NCBI RefSeq assembly: GCF_013376005.1
Contig: NZ_JABMJK010000002.1
Span: 496,001 to 560,000 of the forward strand
From: Duganella sp. SG902
Lineage (GTDB): Bacteria > Pseudomonadota > Gammaproteobacteria > Burkholderiales > Burkholderiaceae_D
Direction: 5' to 3'
Length of the DNA stretch: 64,000 nt
Shown here piece by piece: positions 37,350 through 45,593 of this stretch (the stretch's first letter is position 1; each line of letters begins with the position of its first letter). The position numbers were made by a program, and so were the translations under genes. The notes beneath the pieces are model-generated. The model saw only the letters and a program-made list of their open reading frames with translations, made no database searches and was not told the origin of the DNA.

Positions 37350-38615
37350 TCACCTCGCGGGGAATTCCAGGATGAAGATGGCGTAGGCGCTCTCGCGCGA
37401 GACGCAGCGGATGTGGGCACGCCAGGCTTCCATGATTTCCTGGCACAGCGCCAGCCCGATGCCGGCGCCGTTGTGCGGCGGGTGCGAATAAAAACGGCGG
37501 AAGATCAAGGACATGTTCTGCGCGGCGATGCCGCAGCCGGTGTCGATGAACAGCAGGCGCGGCGGCTGGTGCGCGCCGTCGATGATGATGCGCACACGGC
37601 CCTTGCCGGCGCGCTGCACGGCGCGCAGCGCGTTGCGCATCAGGTTGAGCAGCACCACCACCGCCAGCTCGCTCTGGCCGGCGAAATGGAAGTTGTGGCG
37701 CAGCTCCAGGCGCACCATCTTTTGCTGCTTCTGCGTGGCGAAGGGATAGCGCTTGAGCACCTCCTCCACCACCGACTCCATCGATACCGTCTCCACCGGA
37801 TTCAGGTTCTGCCGCACCGCCGTGGCGCTCAGCAGGAACAGGTCGATCATGTGGTTCATGTGGCGCACCTCGAACTGGATGCGGGCCAGCGCGTCCATGA
37901 TGGTGAGGCGGTCCTCCTTGCTCTGCACCTGGGCGTCGGACAGCATGCGCAGCAGGCCGCGCACGTTGGCGTCGACGCTGGTGAGGGGCGTGCGCAGCTC
38001 GTGCGCCACGGTGGCCAGGCCGGCGCCCATGCCGGCCAGCTTTTCCTGCGCCAGCACGTGGCGGCTGATCTTGGCCGCCGACAGCACGGCGATGGTGAAC
38101 CAGTGGATCGGCACCTGCTGCAGCACCTGGCGGCTCAGCAGGGTGTCGCCTTCGCCCAGCGCGGCCGCCACCGCGCACGCCAGCAGGGTGCCGATCAGGT
38201 AGGCGCGCAAGGCCAGCCCGGTGTCGAAGTGGAACAGCACCACCAAACCGATCAGCAGCGATTCGCCCCACACGCCGGACGCGTGGTTCATCAGGAACAT
38301 CAGCGTGAAGAAGAACGGGAAGATGTAGCTGAGCGTGACCAGCAGGTACAGGTTCAGCATCGCCCGGCTGAACTGGCGCGCGAACAGGCCGATGGTGCAC
38401 AGCAGGATGCCCAGCATGCGCAGCGGCAGCGACTCGTACTGCTGCGGGAAAAAGTGCTGCCAGATCACGTAGTACAACGGCATGCCCACCGTGCCGATGC
38501 ACGCCAGCAGCAGAACGCGCACGGTCGCGTGGTCTTCGCGGCCGTGATACTGCAGCAGCGACTGCAACAGTCCGTGCTGCCAGCGTTTCCAGCGTTCGTG
38601 CAGGGGAGGGCTCAT
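37350..38615 (-). CDS. jqsS: CqsS/LqsS/JqsS-type autoinducer sensor histidine kinase
   Basis: A 421-residue membrane kinase from ATG 38615; the frame stays open another 29 codons, and a start near 38699 with GGAG upstream is possible. The N-terminal six-helix domain has the CqsS signature (GMPLYYVIWQHFFPQQYESLPLR and FPFFFTLMFLMNH), which in Vibrio CqsS binds the alpha-hydroxyketone signal. The kinase part has H-box VAHELRTPL (His205), N-box NLMRNALRAV, DTGCGI and GAGIGLALC. There is no C-terminal receiver, unlike Vibrio CqsS and like Legionella LqsS. It is followed by jqsR. Confidence 0.87.
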   Translation of the reverse strand: MSPPLHERWKRWQHGLLQSLLQYHGREDHATVRVLLLACIGTVGMPLYYVIWQHFFPQQYESLPLRMLGILLCTIGLFARQFSRAMLNLYLLVTLSYIFPFFFTLMFLMNHASGVWGESLLIGLVVLFHFDTGLALRAYLIGTLLACAVAAALGEGDTLLSRQVLQQVPIHWFTIAVLSAAKISRHVLAQEKLAGMGAGLATVAHELRTPLTSVDANVRGLLRMLSDAQVQSKEDRLTIMDALARIQFEVRHMNHMIDLFLLSATAVRQNLNPVETVSMESVVEEVLKRYPFATQKQQKMVRLELRHNFHFAGQSELAVVVLLNLMRNALRAVQRAGKGRVRIIIDGAHQPPRLLFIDTGCGIAAQNMSLIFRRFYSHPPHNGAGIGLALCQEIMEAWRAHIRCVSRESAYAIFILEFPAR

Positions 38616-38682
38616 GGTGGCTTTGATTTTTGTCAAGTTGCCATCATCGCCGGGATTTGCAACGGATTCAGCAATATCAAAA

Positions 38683-38764
38683 CGGATATTGATCCGCATC
38701 AATCTCCGTGAGTTTTTTTAGCCGCATGGTGGCGTCTGTAGTTCACAAAAAAACAATTTGTTTT
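38683..38764. promoter_or_regulatory. Inverted repeats in the jqsS-jqsA divergent promoter region
   Basis: Two overlapping perfect inverted repeats, CGGAT-attg-ATCCG (38683-38696) and ATTGAT-ccgc-ATCAAT (38688-38703), lie about 70 bases upstream of jqsS. A third, AAAACAA-t-TTGTTTT (38750-38764), lies 26 bases before jqsA. AACGGAT also occurs as a direct repeat 20 bases apart (38661 and 38681). These are plausible operators for a density-dependent regulator; no known consensus is matched. Confidence 0.5.
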
Positions 38765-38789
38765 GTCCAAAACCAAATGGAGATGCGCC

Positions 38790-40022
38790 ATGACCCACGC
38801 TATTGCCCACCATCACATTCCTGCCGCGCTGCCGGATTTCGTCACCCGCCGCATGGATGCGCACTATGTCACCCGCATCGAACAACTGCTGGGCGGCGAG
38901 CACCCGCACGCCTGGCAGCCGACGCCGGCGGGCGCGGTGTTTTTAGCAGGTAACGATTACCTGTGCCTGGCCGGCGAGCCGGCGCTGGTCGCGGCGCAGG
39001 TGGCCGCCCTGCGCAACAGCCATGGGGAGTTGCTGATGTCCGCCGTCTACCTGCAGGAGGGCAGCCCGCAGCACCGGCTGGAGCGCAAGCTGGCGCGCTT
39101 CATGGACGCGGAGGACGGCATCCTGGCGCAATCCGGCTGGGCCGCCAACGTCGGGCTGGTGCAGACGCTGGCCGCGCCGGGCATACCGGTCTACCTCGAC
39201 ATGCAGGCGCACGCCTCGTTGTGGGAAGGCGTGCAGTCGGCCGGCGCCTTGCCGGTCTCGTTTTTGCACAACGACATGGAGCATTTGCAAAAGCAGTTGC
39301 AGCGCCATGGGCGTGGCCTGATCGTGGTGGATGCGCTGTACAGCACCAATGGCAGCGTCGCGCCGCTGGCGGAACTGGTGGAGATCGCGGAGCGCGGCGG
39401 CTGCATGCTGATTGTCGACGAGTCGCACTCGCTGGGCACGCACGGCCCGCGCGGCGCCGGCATGGTGGCGGCGCTCGGCTTGAACGAGCGGGTGCACTTC
39501 CGAACGGCCTCGCTGGCCAAGGCGTTCGCCGGGCGGGCTGGATTCATCACCTGCTCCAGCCGTTTCAAGGGCTACTTCCTGTCCGAGTCGCGCCCTGCGA
39601 TTTTCAGTTCCTGCCTGCTGGGGCACGAGCTGGCATGGTTCGACGCCGCCATCGACTTCATCGCCGCCGCCGACGGGCGTCGCGCCGCGCTGCGTGCGCA
39701 CACCCGCATGCTGCGCGCGGAGTTGAGCGCGCTGGGTTACAACGTCGGCGACGGCAGCGAGCAAATCATTGCGCTGGAGCCGGGGCCGGAACCGAAGACG
39801 CTGGCCCTGCGCAAACTGCTGGAGCGGCACGGTGTGTACGGCGCCATGTTCTGCGCGCCGGCCACGCCGAAAAACCGTTCGCTGGTGCGGCTGACGCTCA
39901 ATTCGGGCCTTGACGGCGCGCAGCTGGCGCACATCGTCCGCGCCTGCGACGAGATCCGCGCGCAGGCCGATCTGGAGAGCTGGTCGTCCACGCGCCGCCT
40001 GCGCAAGCTGGCCTTGGTATAG
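38790..40022 (+). CDS. jqsA: CqsA/LqsA/JqsA-type alpha-hydroxyketone autoinducer synthase
   Basis: A PLP-dependent alpha-oxoamine-synthase-fold enzyme of 410 residues. The start at 38790 has GGAG 7 bases upstream; the frame runs 9 codons further. Key parts are AGNDYLCLAGEP, the PLP-site region IVDESHSLGTHGPRGAG (Asp210, His213) and the Schiff-base Lys244 in TASLAKAFAGRAGF. CqsA in Vibrio and LqsA in Legionella make long-chain alpha-hydroxyketone-type signals from acyl donors and amino acids. Divergence from the matching sensor kinase makes this role much more likely than KBL or BioF. A haemoglobin gene follows after 6 bases. Confidence 0.88.
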   Translation: MTHAIAHHHIPAALPDFVTRRMDAHYVTRIEQLLGGEHPHAWQPTPAGAVFLAGNDYLCLAGEPALVAAQVAALRNSHGELLMSAVYLQEGSPQHRLERKLARFMDAEDGILAQSGWAANVGLVQTLAAPGIPVYLDMQAHASLWEGVQSAGALPVSFLHNDMEHLQKQLQRHGRGLIVVDALYSTNGSVAPLAELVEIAERGGCMLIVDESHSLGTHGPRGAGMVAALGLNERVHFRTASLAKAFAGRAGFITCSSRFKGYFLSESRPAIFSSCLLGHELAWFDAAIDFIAAADGRRAALRAHTRMLRAELSALGYNVGDGSEQIIALEPGPEPKTLALRKLLERHGVYGAMFCAPATPKNRSLVRLTLNSGLDGAQLAHIVRACDEIRAQADLESWSSTRRLRKLALV

Positions 40023-40028
40023 GCTATC

Positions 40029-40430
40029 ATGGCGGGTATGACTGAAGAATCCCGCACCCTCTATGAAGTAATTGGTGGCGAATCGACCATCCGTGCGATG
40101 GTCGATCGCTTTTATGATTTGATGGAGCTCGAACCCGAGTTCCAACTGCTGCGCTCCGTGCACGGCCCCTCGCTGGAGAACGCCAACCAGCGCTTGTTCA
40201 TGTTCCTCAGCGGCTGGATGGGCGGCCCGGACCTGTACCAGCAGGCGCACGGCCATCCGCGCCTGCGCATGCGTCACATGCCGTTCGCCATCGGCACGCA
40301 GGAACGCGACCAATGGCTGCGCTGCATGGCGTGGGCGATGGAAGACGTCGGCATCGACACCGAACTGCGCGTGCGCCTGATGAATTCCTTCTTCCAGACC
40401 GCCGACTGGATGCGCAACAAGCCGGATTGA
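40029..40430 (+). CDS. Group II truncated haemoglobin
   Basis: A 133-residue haem protein of the trHbO group, with TLYEVIGGESTIRAMVDRFYDLMELEPEF at the N-terminus and LFMFLSGWMGGPDLYQQAHGHPRLRMRHMPFAIG. The proximal His is in RMRHMPF, Trp in DQWLRCM is the conserved group II Trp, and Tyr in DRFYDLM is the B10 position. It probably binds O2 or NO. Translation may start at base 40029 or three codons later. Very short gaps to jqsA (6 bases) and rmuC (4 bases) suggest one transcript. Confidence 0.92.
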   Translation: MAGMTEESRTLYEVIGGESTIRAMVDRFYDLMELEPEFQLLRSVHGPSLENANQRLFMFLSGWMGGPDLYQQAHGHPRLRMRHMPFAIGTQERDQWLRCMAWAMEDVGIDTELRVRLMNSFFQTADWMRNKPD

Positions 40431-40434
40431 TGCC

Positions 40435-41709
40435 ATGACCTCGATCGAGTTTTTCGTCCTGCTGGCGGCGCTGGCCGCGATTATCGTGCTGCAGGTGCTC
40501 GCGCTGCTGCGGGCCAAGGGCGGCGCGGCCGGCGATCTGGCCGAACGCATCGAACGCGTCGAGCGCGAGGTGCGCATGCAGCTGCAAACCACCGCGCAGA
40601 CCAGCAACGCCGCCAACGTGCAGCAGTTTGAAGCCATGCGCCGCCAACTGGAGGAGCAGGGCGTCAGCAGCCGCCACGAGCAGACCCGCAATCTCAAGCT
40701 GTTCGCCGACACCATGAACCAGCGCATGCTGGAGGTGCGCGTGATGTTGGAGACCAAGATCAAGGATCTGCAGAACGACAATGGCGCCCGCCTTGAAGAG
40801 ATGCGCAAGACGGTGGACGAGAAACTGCACGCCACGCTGGAGTCGCGGCTCAACGCCTCGTTCCAGCAGGTGTCCGAGCGGCTGGAGCGCGTGCACCAGG
40901 GCTTGGGCGAGATGCAGCAGCTGGCGCTGGGCGTGGGCGATCTGAAGCGCGTCCTGACCAATGTGAAGACACGCGGCACCTGGGGCGAGGTGCAACTGGA
41001 GATGCTGCTGGAGCAGGTGCTGACGCCGGACCAGTATGCGAAGAACGTCGAGACCATCGCCGGCACTGGCGCGCGCGTGGAGTTCGCGCTCAAGCTGCCG
41101 GGCCAGACGGAAGGCGGCGCGCCGGTATGGATGCCGATCGACGCCAAGTTCCCGAAGGAGCAGTACGAACGCCTGCTGGAAGCGGCCGACAGCGCCGATG
41201 CCGACGGCGTGGCGCTGGCCGGCCGCGAGCTGGAACGCGCGGTGCGGGTCGAGGCCAAGACCATCTCCGAGAAGTACGTCTCGCCGCCGCACACCACCGA
41301 CTTTGCCATCCTGTTCCTGCCGACCGAAGGGCTGTATGCGGAAGTGATGCGCCGTCCCGGCCTGGCCGATGAGCTGCAGCGGGTGAACCGCATCAGCATC
41401 GCCGGCCCGTCCACGCTGACCGCGCTGCTCAACAGCCTGCAAATGGGCTTCCGCACGCTGGCGCTGGAGAAGCGCTCGTCGGAGGTGTGGCAGGTGCTGG
41501 GCGCGGTGAAGACGGAATTCGCCAAGTTCGGCGACGTGCTGGCGGCGACCAAGCTGACGTTGGAGCGCGCCGCCAAGAATATCGAATCGGCCGAGACGCG
41601 CAGCCGCGCCATGGCGCGCAAGCTGAAAACCGTGGAAGCCCTGCCGAGCGAGCAGGCGCAGTTGCTGATGGGCGCTGAATCGGACAAAGGCGAGCTCGAT
41701 AACGAATAA
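40435..41709 (+). CDS. rmuC: DNA recombination protein RmuC
   Basis: A 424-residue RmuC-family protein with an N-terminal membrane helix (FFVLLAALAAIIVLQVLALL), a coiled coil (about 35-180) and the RmuC nuclease-like domain (about 180-380; RGTWGEVQLEMLLEQVLTPDQYAKN, WMPIDAKFPKEQYERL, YVSPPHTTDFAILFLPTEGLYAE). RmuC limits inversions at short inverted repeats and has been tied to phage and plasmid defence. It is the last gene of the jqsA-haemoglobin-rmuC run. Confidence 0.94.
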   Translation: MTSIEFFVLLAALAAIIVLQVLALLRAKGGAAGDLAERIERVEREVRMQLQTTAQTSNAANVQQFEAMRRQLEEQGVSSRHEQTRNLKLFADTMNQRMLEVRVMLETKIKDLQNDNGARLEEMRKTVDEKLHATLESRLNASFQQVSERLERVHQGLGEMQQLALGVGDLKRVLTNVKTRGTWGEVQLEMLLEQVLTPDQYAKNVETIAGTGARVEFALKLPGQTEGGAPVWMPIDAKFPKEQYERLLEAADSADADGVALAGRELERAVRVEAKTISEKYVSPPHTTDFAILFLPTEGLYAEVMRRPGLADELQRVNRISIAGPSTLTALLNSLQMGFRTLALEKRSSEVWQVLGAVKTEFAKFGDVLAATKLTLERAAKNIESAETRSRAMARKLKTVEALPSEQAQLLMGAESDKGELDNE

Positions 41710-41754
41710 GGTGCGTGGCGGGGGCGCATCTGGTTGCTCCGTAGTTTTGCGTGT

Positions 41755-41791
41755 TTGTGCGCGTTTATCCGTATTTGTGTACAATGCGTGC
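41755..41791 (+). promoter_or_regulatory. Candidate promoter giving a near-leaderless DeoR transcript
   Basis: -10 TACAAT (41780-41785) lies only 6 bases before the ATG of the DeoR gene; a weak -35 TTGTGC (41755-41760) is 19 bases upstream. No Shine-Dalgarno sequence is seen before this ATG. Repeated TTTGTG/TTTGCG words here could be an autoregulatory operator. Confidence 0.45.
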
Positions 41792-42571
41792 ATGAAAACC
41801 GAATCCCTCCTGCTGCCCGAGCGGCACGCATTAATACTTAAGCAACTGAACAACGAAGGCCGTGTGCTGGCCACCGCATTGGCGCGCGAATTGAACGTGA
41901 CCGAGGACACCATCCGCCGCGACCTGCGCGACCTGGCCGCCGCAGGCTTGTGCCAGAAGGTGTATGGCGGCGCCGTGCGCGTGGCGCCGGGGCCTGAAGG
42001 CGGCACGCTGGTGCAGCGCATGGAGCGCCAGCAGGACGACAAATCGCGCCTGGCTGCCGTGGCCGCGAAGTTGGTGACGCCCGGTGGCACCATTTTCCTC
42101 GATGCCGGCAGCAGCAACCTGGCGATCGCTGAGGCGCTGCCGGTCGTTCCGGTGACGGTGCTGTCCAACGCGCCATCGATCGCGGCGCGGCTGCTCGACA
42201 AGCCGCATGTGGACCTGATCATGATCGGCGGCCGCGTCAAGCAGAGCCTGGGCGGCAGCGTGGGCGCGACCGCGCTGCGCGAGCTGGAGCTGGTGCGTCC
42301 CGACCTGTATTTCATCGGCGCTTGCGGCGTCGACGTGCAGGCCGGCGTCACCGCGGTCGATTACGAAGAGGCGGAATTCAAGCGTCGTCTGGCGGCGCAA
42401 AGCAAGGCCACCGCGGTCGTTGCCACTGCCAGCAAGATCGGTGCTGTGGCGTCGTACAGCGTACTGCCGATTTCCCAATTAACCCATTTGATCGTCGAAG
42501 CCGCAACCAGCGCGGAAGTGGTGGAGGCTTACGCCGCCGCCGGCACCCGCCTGCTGCGCGCCGACGCATAA
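41792..42571 (+). CDS. DeoR-family transcriptional regulator
   Basis: A 259-residue regulator. The start at 41792 (MKTESLLLPERHALILKQL) matches the family; the longer frame does not. The N-terminal helix-turn-helix (RVLATALARELNVTEDTIRRDLRDLAAAG) is followed by the DeoR sugar-phosphate-sensing domain (GGTIFLDAGSSNLAIAEAL, TVLSNAPSIA, GGRVKQSLGGSVGATALREL, FIGACGVDVQAGVTAVDYEEAEFKRRL). It probably controls the MFS gene that starts 4 bases later. The ligand is likely a phosphorylated sugar or related metabolite. Confidence 0.92.
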   Translation: MKTESLLLPERHALILKQLNNEGRVLATALARELNVTEDTIRRDLRDLAAAGLCQKVYGGAVRVAPGPEGGTLVQRMERQQDDKSRLAAVAAKLVTPGGTIFLDAGSSNLAIAEALPVVPVTVLSNAPSIAARLLDKPHVDLIMIGGRVKQSLGGSVGATALRELELVRPDLYFIGACGVDVQAGVTAVDYEEAEFKRRLAAQSKATAVVATASKIGAVASYSVLPISQLTHLIVEAATSAEVVEAYAAAGTRLLRADA

Positions 42572-42575
42572 ACTT

Positions 42576-43703
42576 ATGAACAACTACGGATTGAAACAGC
42601 GCGTGTCGACGCGTTTAGCTTTTCTGGCGGCCGGCATGGCCATGTCCGCGTGGGCGCCGCTGGTGCCTTTCGCGAAGGTACGCACAGGCGTGGAGGCCGC
42701 GCAACTGGGCTTGCTGCTGCTGTGCCTTGGCATCGGCTCGCTGCTCGCGATGCCGGTGACCGGCGTGCTGGCCGCGCGCTTCGGCTGCCGCCGCGTAATC
42801 ATGTGGTCCGGTCTTGGTTGTGCTGTGGTGTTTCCATTCCAGGCGATCGCGCCGAGCGCGCCCTTGCTGGCGTTGACCTTGTTCCTGTTCGGCGCCACCA
42901 TCGGCACGCTGGATGTGTCGATGAATGTGCAGGCGGTGATCGTGGAGAAGGACTATGGCGGCGCGCTGATGTCCGGCTTCCACGGCATGTTCAGCGTGGG
43001 CGGCATCGTTGGCGCGGGCGCCATGAGCGCGATGCTGTGGCTGGGCATGGACATCGTCGGCGCATCGGTGGTCATGACGGTTGCGGTGGCGCTGGTGTTG
43101 CTGGGCGCCGCGCCGAACCTGTTGCGCGAAGCGCCGGCGGCGGAACGTGATGCGCCTTTGCTGGTGGTGCCGCGCGGCGCGGTGATCTTGATCGGCTTGC
43201 TGTGCATGTTCGTGTTCCTGGCGGAAGGCGCGGTGCTCGACTGGAGCGCGGTGATGCTGACCAACAGCGGCATGAGCAGCGCGCAGGGCGGCCTTGGTTA
43301 CGCGGCGTTCGCGGTGGCGATGACCATCGGCCGCCTGAACGGCGACAAGATCGTGCAGCGCTGGGGCGGCCGCCGCATCCTGCTGCTGGGCGGCCTGGCA
43401 GCGGCGGCGGGCTTCTTTATCGTGGTGCTGGCGCCGTCGGCGTGGCTGGCGCTGGCGGGCTTTTTGCTGATCGGCTTTGGCGCTTCCAACATCGTGCCGG
43501 TGCTGTTCACGGCAGCCGGCAGCCAAAAGGACATGCCGGCCAGCCTGGCGGTGAGCGCGATTTCCACCATCGGCTACGCCGGCATCCTGGCCGGTCCCGG
43601 CCTGATCGGCTTCGTGGCGCACGCGGTCGGCCTGCAGTGGGCCTTCGCGGCGCTGGCGTGCGGCATGCTGCTGGTGGCTACACAAGCCCGTCGAACAGCA
43701 TAA
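42576..43703 (+). CDS. MFS transporter (YbjJ-like)
   Basis: A 375-residue major facilitator with twelve hydrophobic segments. The N-terminus (RVSTRLAFLAAGMAMSAWAPLVPFAK) and GTLDVSMNVQAV resemble the YbjJ/fucose-permease-like branch. Substrate unknown; the DeoR neighbour suggests a sugar or nucleoside. Its last 26 bases overlap the 3' end of the convergent mobA-moeA gene. Confidence 0.88.
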   Translation: MNNYGLKQRVSTRLAFLAAGMAMSAWAPLVPFAKVRTGVEAAQLGLLLLCLGIGSLLAMPVTGVLAARFGCRRVIMWSGLGCAVVFPFQAIAPSAPLLALTLFLFGATIGTLDVSMNVQAVIVEKDYGGALMSGFHGMFSVGGIVGAGAMSAMLWLGMDIVGASVVMTVAVALVLLGAAPNLLREAPAAERDAPLLVVPRGAVILIGLLCMFVFLAEGAVLDWSAVMLTNSGMSSAQGGLGYAAFAVAMTIGRLNGDKIVQRWGGRRILLLGGLAAAAGFFIVVLAPSAWLALAGFLLIGFGASNIVPVLFTAAGSQKDMPASLAVSAISTIGYAGILAGPGLIGFVAHAVGLQWAFAALACGMLLVATQARRTA

Positions 43704-45591
43704 GCTCCACCATTTCGCCGGCGGCGACGTTGGCCTGGTCGTGATGCAGCACGACGATGCAGTTTGCCTCGCTCATGGAGCGCAGGATGCCGGAGCCCTG
43801 GGCGCCGGTCAGGCGTACCTGCGGCACGCCGTCGCTGCCGGTGCTGAGGATGCCGCGCTGGTATTCGGTGCGGCCGGGGCGCTTGCGTATCGCTTCGGCG
43901 GCGCGGGCCTGAACGGTTTGCAGCGCGCTTTCGCCGCCCATCATGCGCAGCAGGGCGGGGCGGGCGAACATGTAGAACGACACCATCACCGCGACCGGAT
44001 TGCCCGGCAGGCCGAATAGCCAGGCGCTGTCTTGCCCGGCCTGGATTTTGCCGAAGGCCAGCGGCCGGCCGGGGCGCATGGCCAGCTTCCAGAAGGCGAC
44101 GTCGCCCAGCACGGCCATGATGTCGCGCGTGTAGTCGGCCGCGCCTTCGGAGACGCCGCCGGAGGTGATGATGGCGTCGGCCTGCCGCGCGGCGCCGCGC
44201 AGGGCGGCTTCCAGCGCTTGCGGGTCGTCCTTGACGACGCCCATGTCGATCACGTCGCAGCCGAGGCGCGTGAGCATGCCGAACAGGGTGTAGCGGTTGC
44301 TGTCGTAGACGCAGCCCTCATCGAGCTTGTCGCCCAGCGAGCGCAGTTCGTCGCCGGTGGAGAAGAAGGCGACCTTGAGTCTGCGCCTGACGCCGACCTG
44401 GCCGATGCCGAGCGAGGCGATCAGGCCCATGTCGGCGGGGCGCAGGCGTTTGCCGGCTGGGATGGCGACGCCGCCGGCTTGCAGGTCTTCGCCGGCGCGG
44501 CGCAGGTTGGCGCCGGCGCGGATGGCGTGGGCGGCAATGGTGACGGTATCGCCGTCAATCGCGGTGGCCAGTTCCTGCGGCAGTACGGTGTCGCAGCCGG
44601 GCGGGATGCTGGCGCCGGTCATGATGCGCACGCATTCGTTGGCCTGCGGCGCCTGCGCGAACGGATGGCCGGCGTAGGCGACGCCGATGGTCTTGAACGT
44701 GGCCGTCCCCTCGCCCGGCAGGTCGGCGCCGCGCAGCGCGTAGCCATCCATGGCCGAGTTGTCATGGGCGGGGACGTCGATCGGTGAGATGATGTCAGCG
44801 GCCAGCACGCGGTCGAGGGCGGCCAGCAGGGGCAGCGTTTCGGTGGCGTCCACCGGCACGATGCGCTCGCGGATCAGGCGCTGCGCCTCGGCCACCGGCA
44901 ACGCCGGCGGATCGCCGTCGCGCGGGGCGGCGCCAGCGTCGGCGGCGGGGAGGGCGGCCGGCGGCTGCGCGGGCGCGTTCCGTTCGTGGTGCTGGAGTTC
45001 TTCCAGCGTGTTGATGTTGCTGAAGGCCGCGCTGTCGTCGAACAGCACCTCGGCCACTTTCAGCGTGTTGAAGAAGCCTTCCATGCGGCGCGCGCCGGTG
45101 TCGAGGTAGGCGTCCAGTTGCGGCAGGGTGCTGGCCTTGATCAGGCTGAAGACGGGGTGCGGCTGGCGGTATGGGGCGCCATGCTCGTCGCGCTCCATGG
45201 TGACGGCCATCGCCATGTCGGCGTCTTGCTCCGTCATCGCCGCGTGCAGCCGCCGCGCCAGATCCAGCGGGAAGAATGGCGAGTCGCACGGCGCCGTCAG
45301 CAGCAATTCGGTCGGGCAGAACTGCAAGCCGATCTGCAGGCCGGCCAGCGGCCCGGCGAAGCCATCGAGGTAATCCGGCAGCACCGGCGACGCGCCGGCC
45401 AGCGCCTGATACTGGGGCAGGTTGCGGGTGGCGTTGATCGCCACGCTGGCCACCTGCGGCGCCAGGCGGTCCAGCACGTGCGCCACCAGCGTGGCGCCGC
45501 GAAACGGCTGCAAGCCCTTGTCCACGCGGCCCATGCGCGTGCCGCGTCCGCCCGCCAGTATCAGCCCGGTGACCTTGCTCTTCAAAGACAA
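43678..45591 (-). CDS. mobA-moeA: MobA-MoeA fusion protein (Moco guanylyltransferase / molybdenum insertase)
   Basis: One uninterrupted 637-residue ORF. Residues 1-203 are a full MobA (LILAGGRGTRMGRVDKGL GTP site, LLLTAPCDSPFFP, ending NINTLEEL). Residues 204-231 are an Ala/Pro-rich linker. Residues 232-637 are a full MoeA (VPAHDNSAMDGYALR, FSTGDEL, TSGGVSEGAADYTRD, GLPGNPVAVMVSF). MoeA inserts molybdate into molybdopterin-AMP; MobA attaches GMP. Fusing them would link consecutive steps of bis-MGD cofactor synthesis. It starts at TTG 45591 with GGGGGA 5 bases upstream, 2 bases after moaA. The frame was rechecked across the linker and no stop is present. Confidence 0.9.
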   Translation of the reverse strand: MSLKSKVTGLILAGGRGTRMGRVDKGLQPFRGATLVAHVLDRLAPQVASVAINATRNLPQYQALAGASPVLPDYLDGFAGPLAGLQIGLQFCPTELLLTAPCDSPFFPLDLARRLHAAMTEQDADMAMAVTMERDEHGAPYRQPHPVFSLIKASTLPQLDAYLDTGARRMEGFFNTLKVAEVLFDDSAAFSNINTLEELQHHERNAPAQPPAALPAADAGAAPRDGDPPALPVAEAQRLIRERIVPVDATETLPLLAALDRVLAADIISPIDVPAHDNSAMDGYALRGADLPGEGTATFKTIGVAYAGHPFAQAPQANECVRIMTGASIPPGCDTVLPQELATAIDGDTVTIAAHAIRAGANLRRAGEDLQAGGVAIPAGKRLRPADMGLIASLGIGQVGVRRRLKVAFFSTGDELRSLGDKLDEGCVYDSNRYTLFGMLTRLGCDVIDMGVVKDDPQALEAALRGAARQADAIITSGGVSEGAADYTRDIMAVLGDVAFWKLAMRPGRPLAFGKIQAGQDSAWLFGLPGNPVAVMVSFYMFARPALLRMMGGESALQTVQARAAEAIRKRPGRTEYQRGILSTGSDGVPQVRLTGAQGSGILRSMSEANCIVVLHHDQANVAAGEMVELMLFDGLV

Positions 45592-45593
45592 AA

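Noticed and set aside
38943..41831. 962-codon minus-strand frame
   Set aside because: Antisense to jqsA, the haemoglobin gene and rmuC, all of which have clear motifs.
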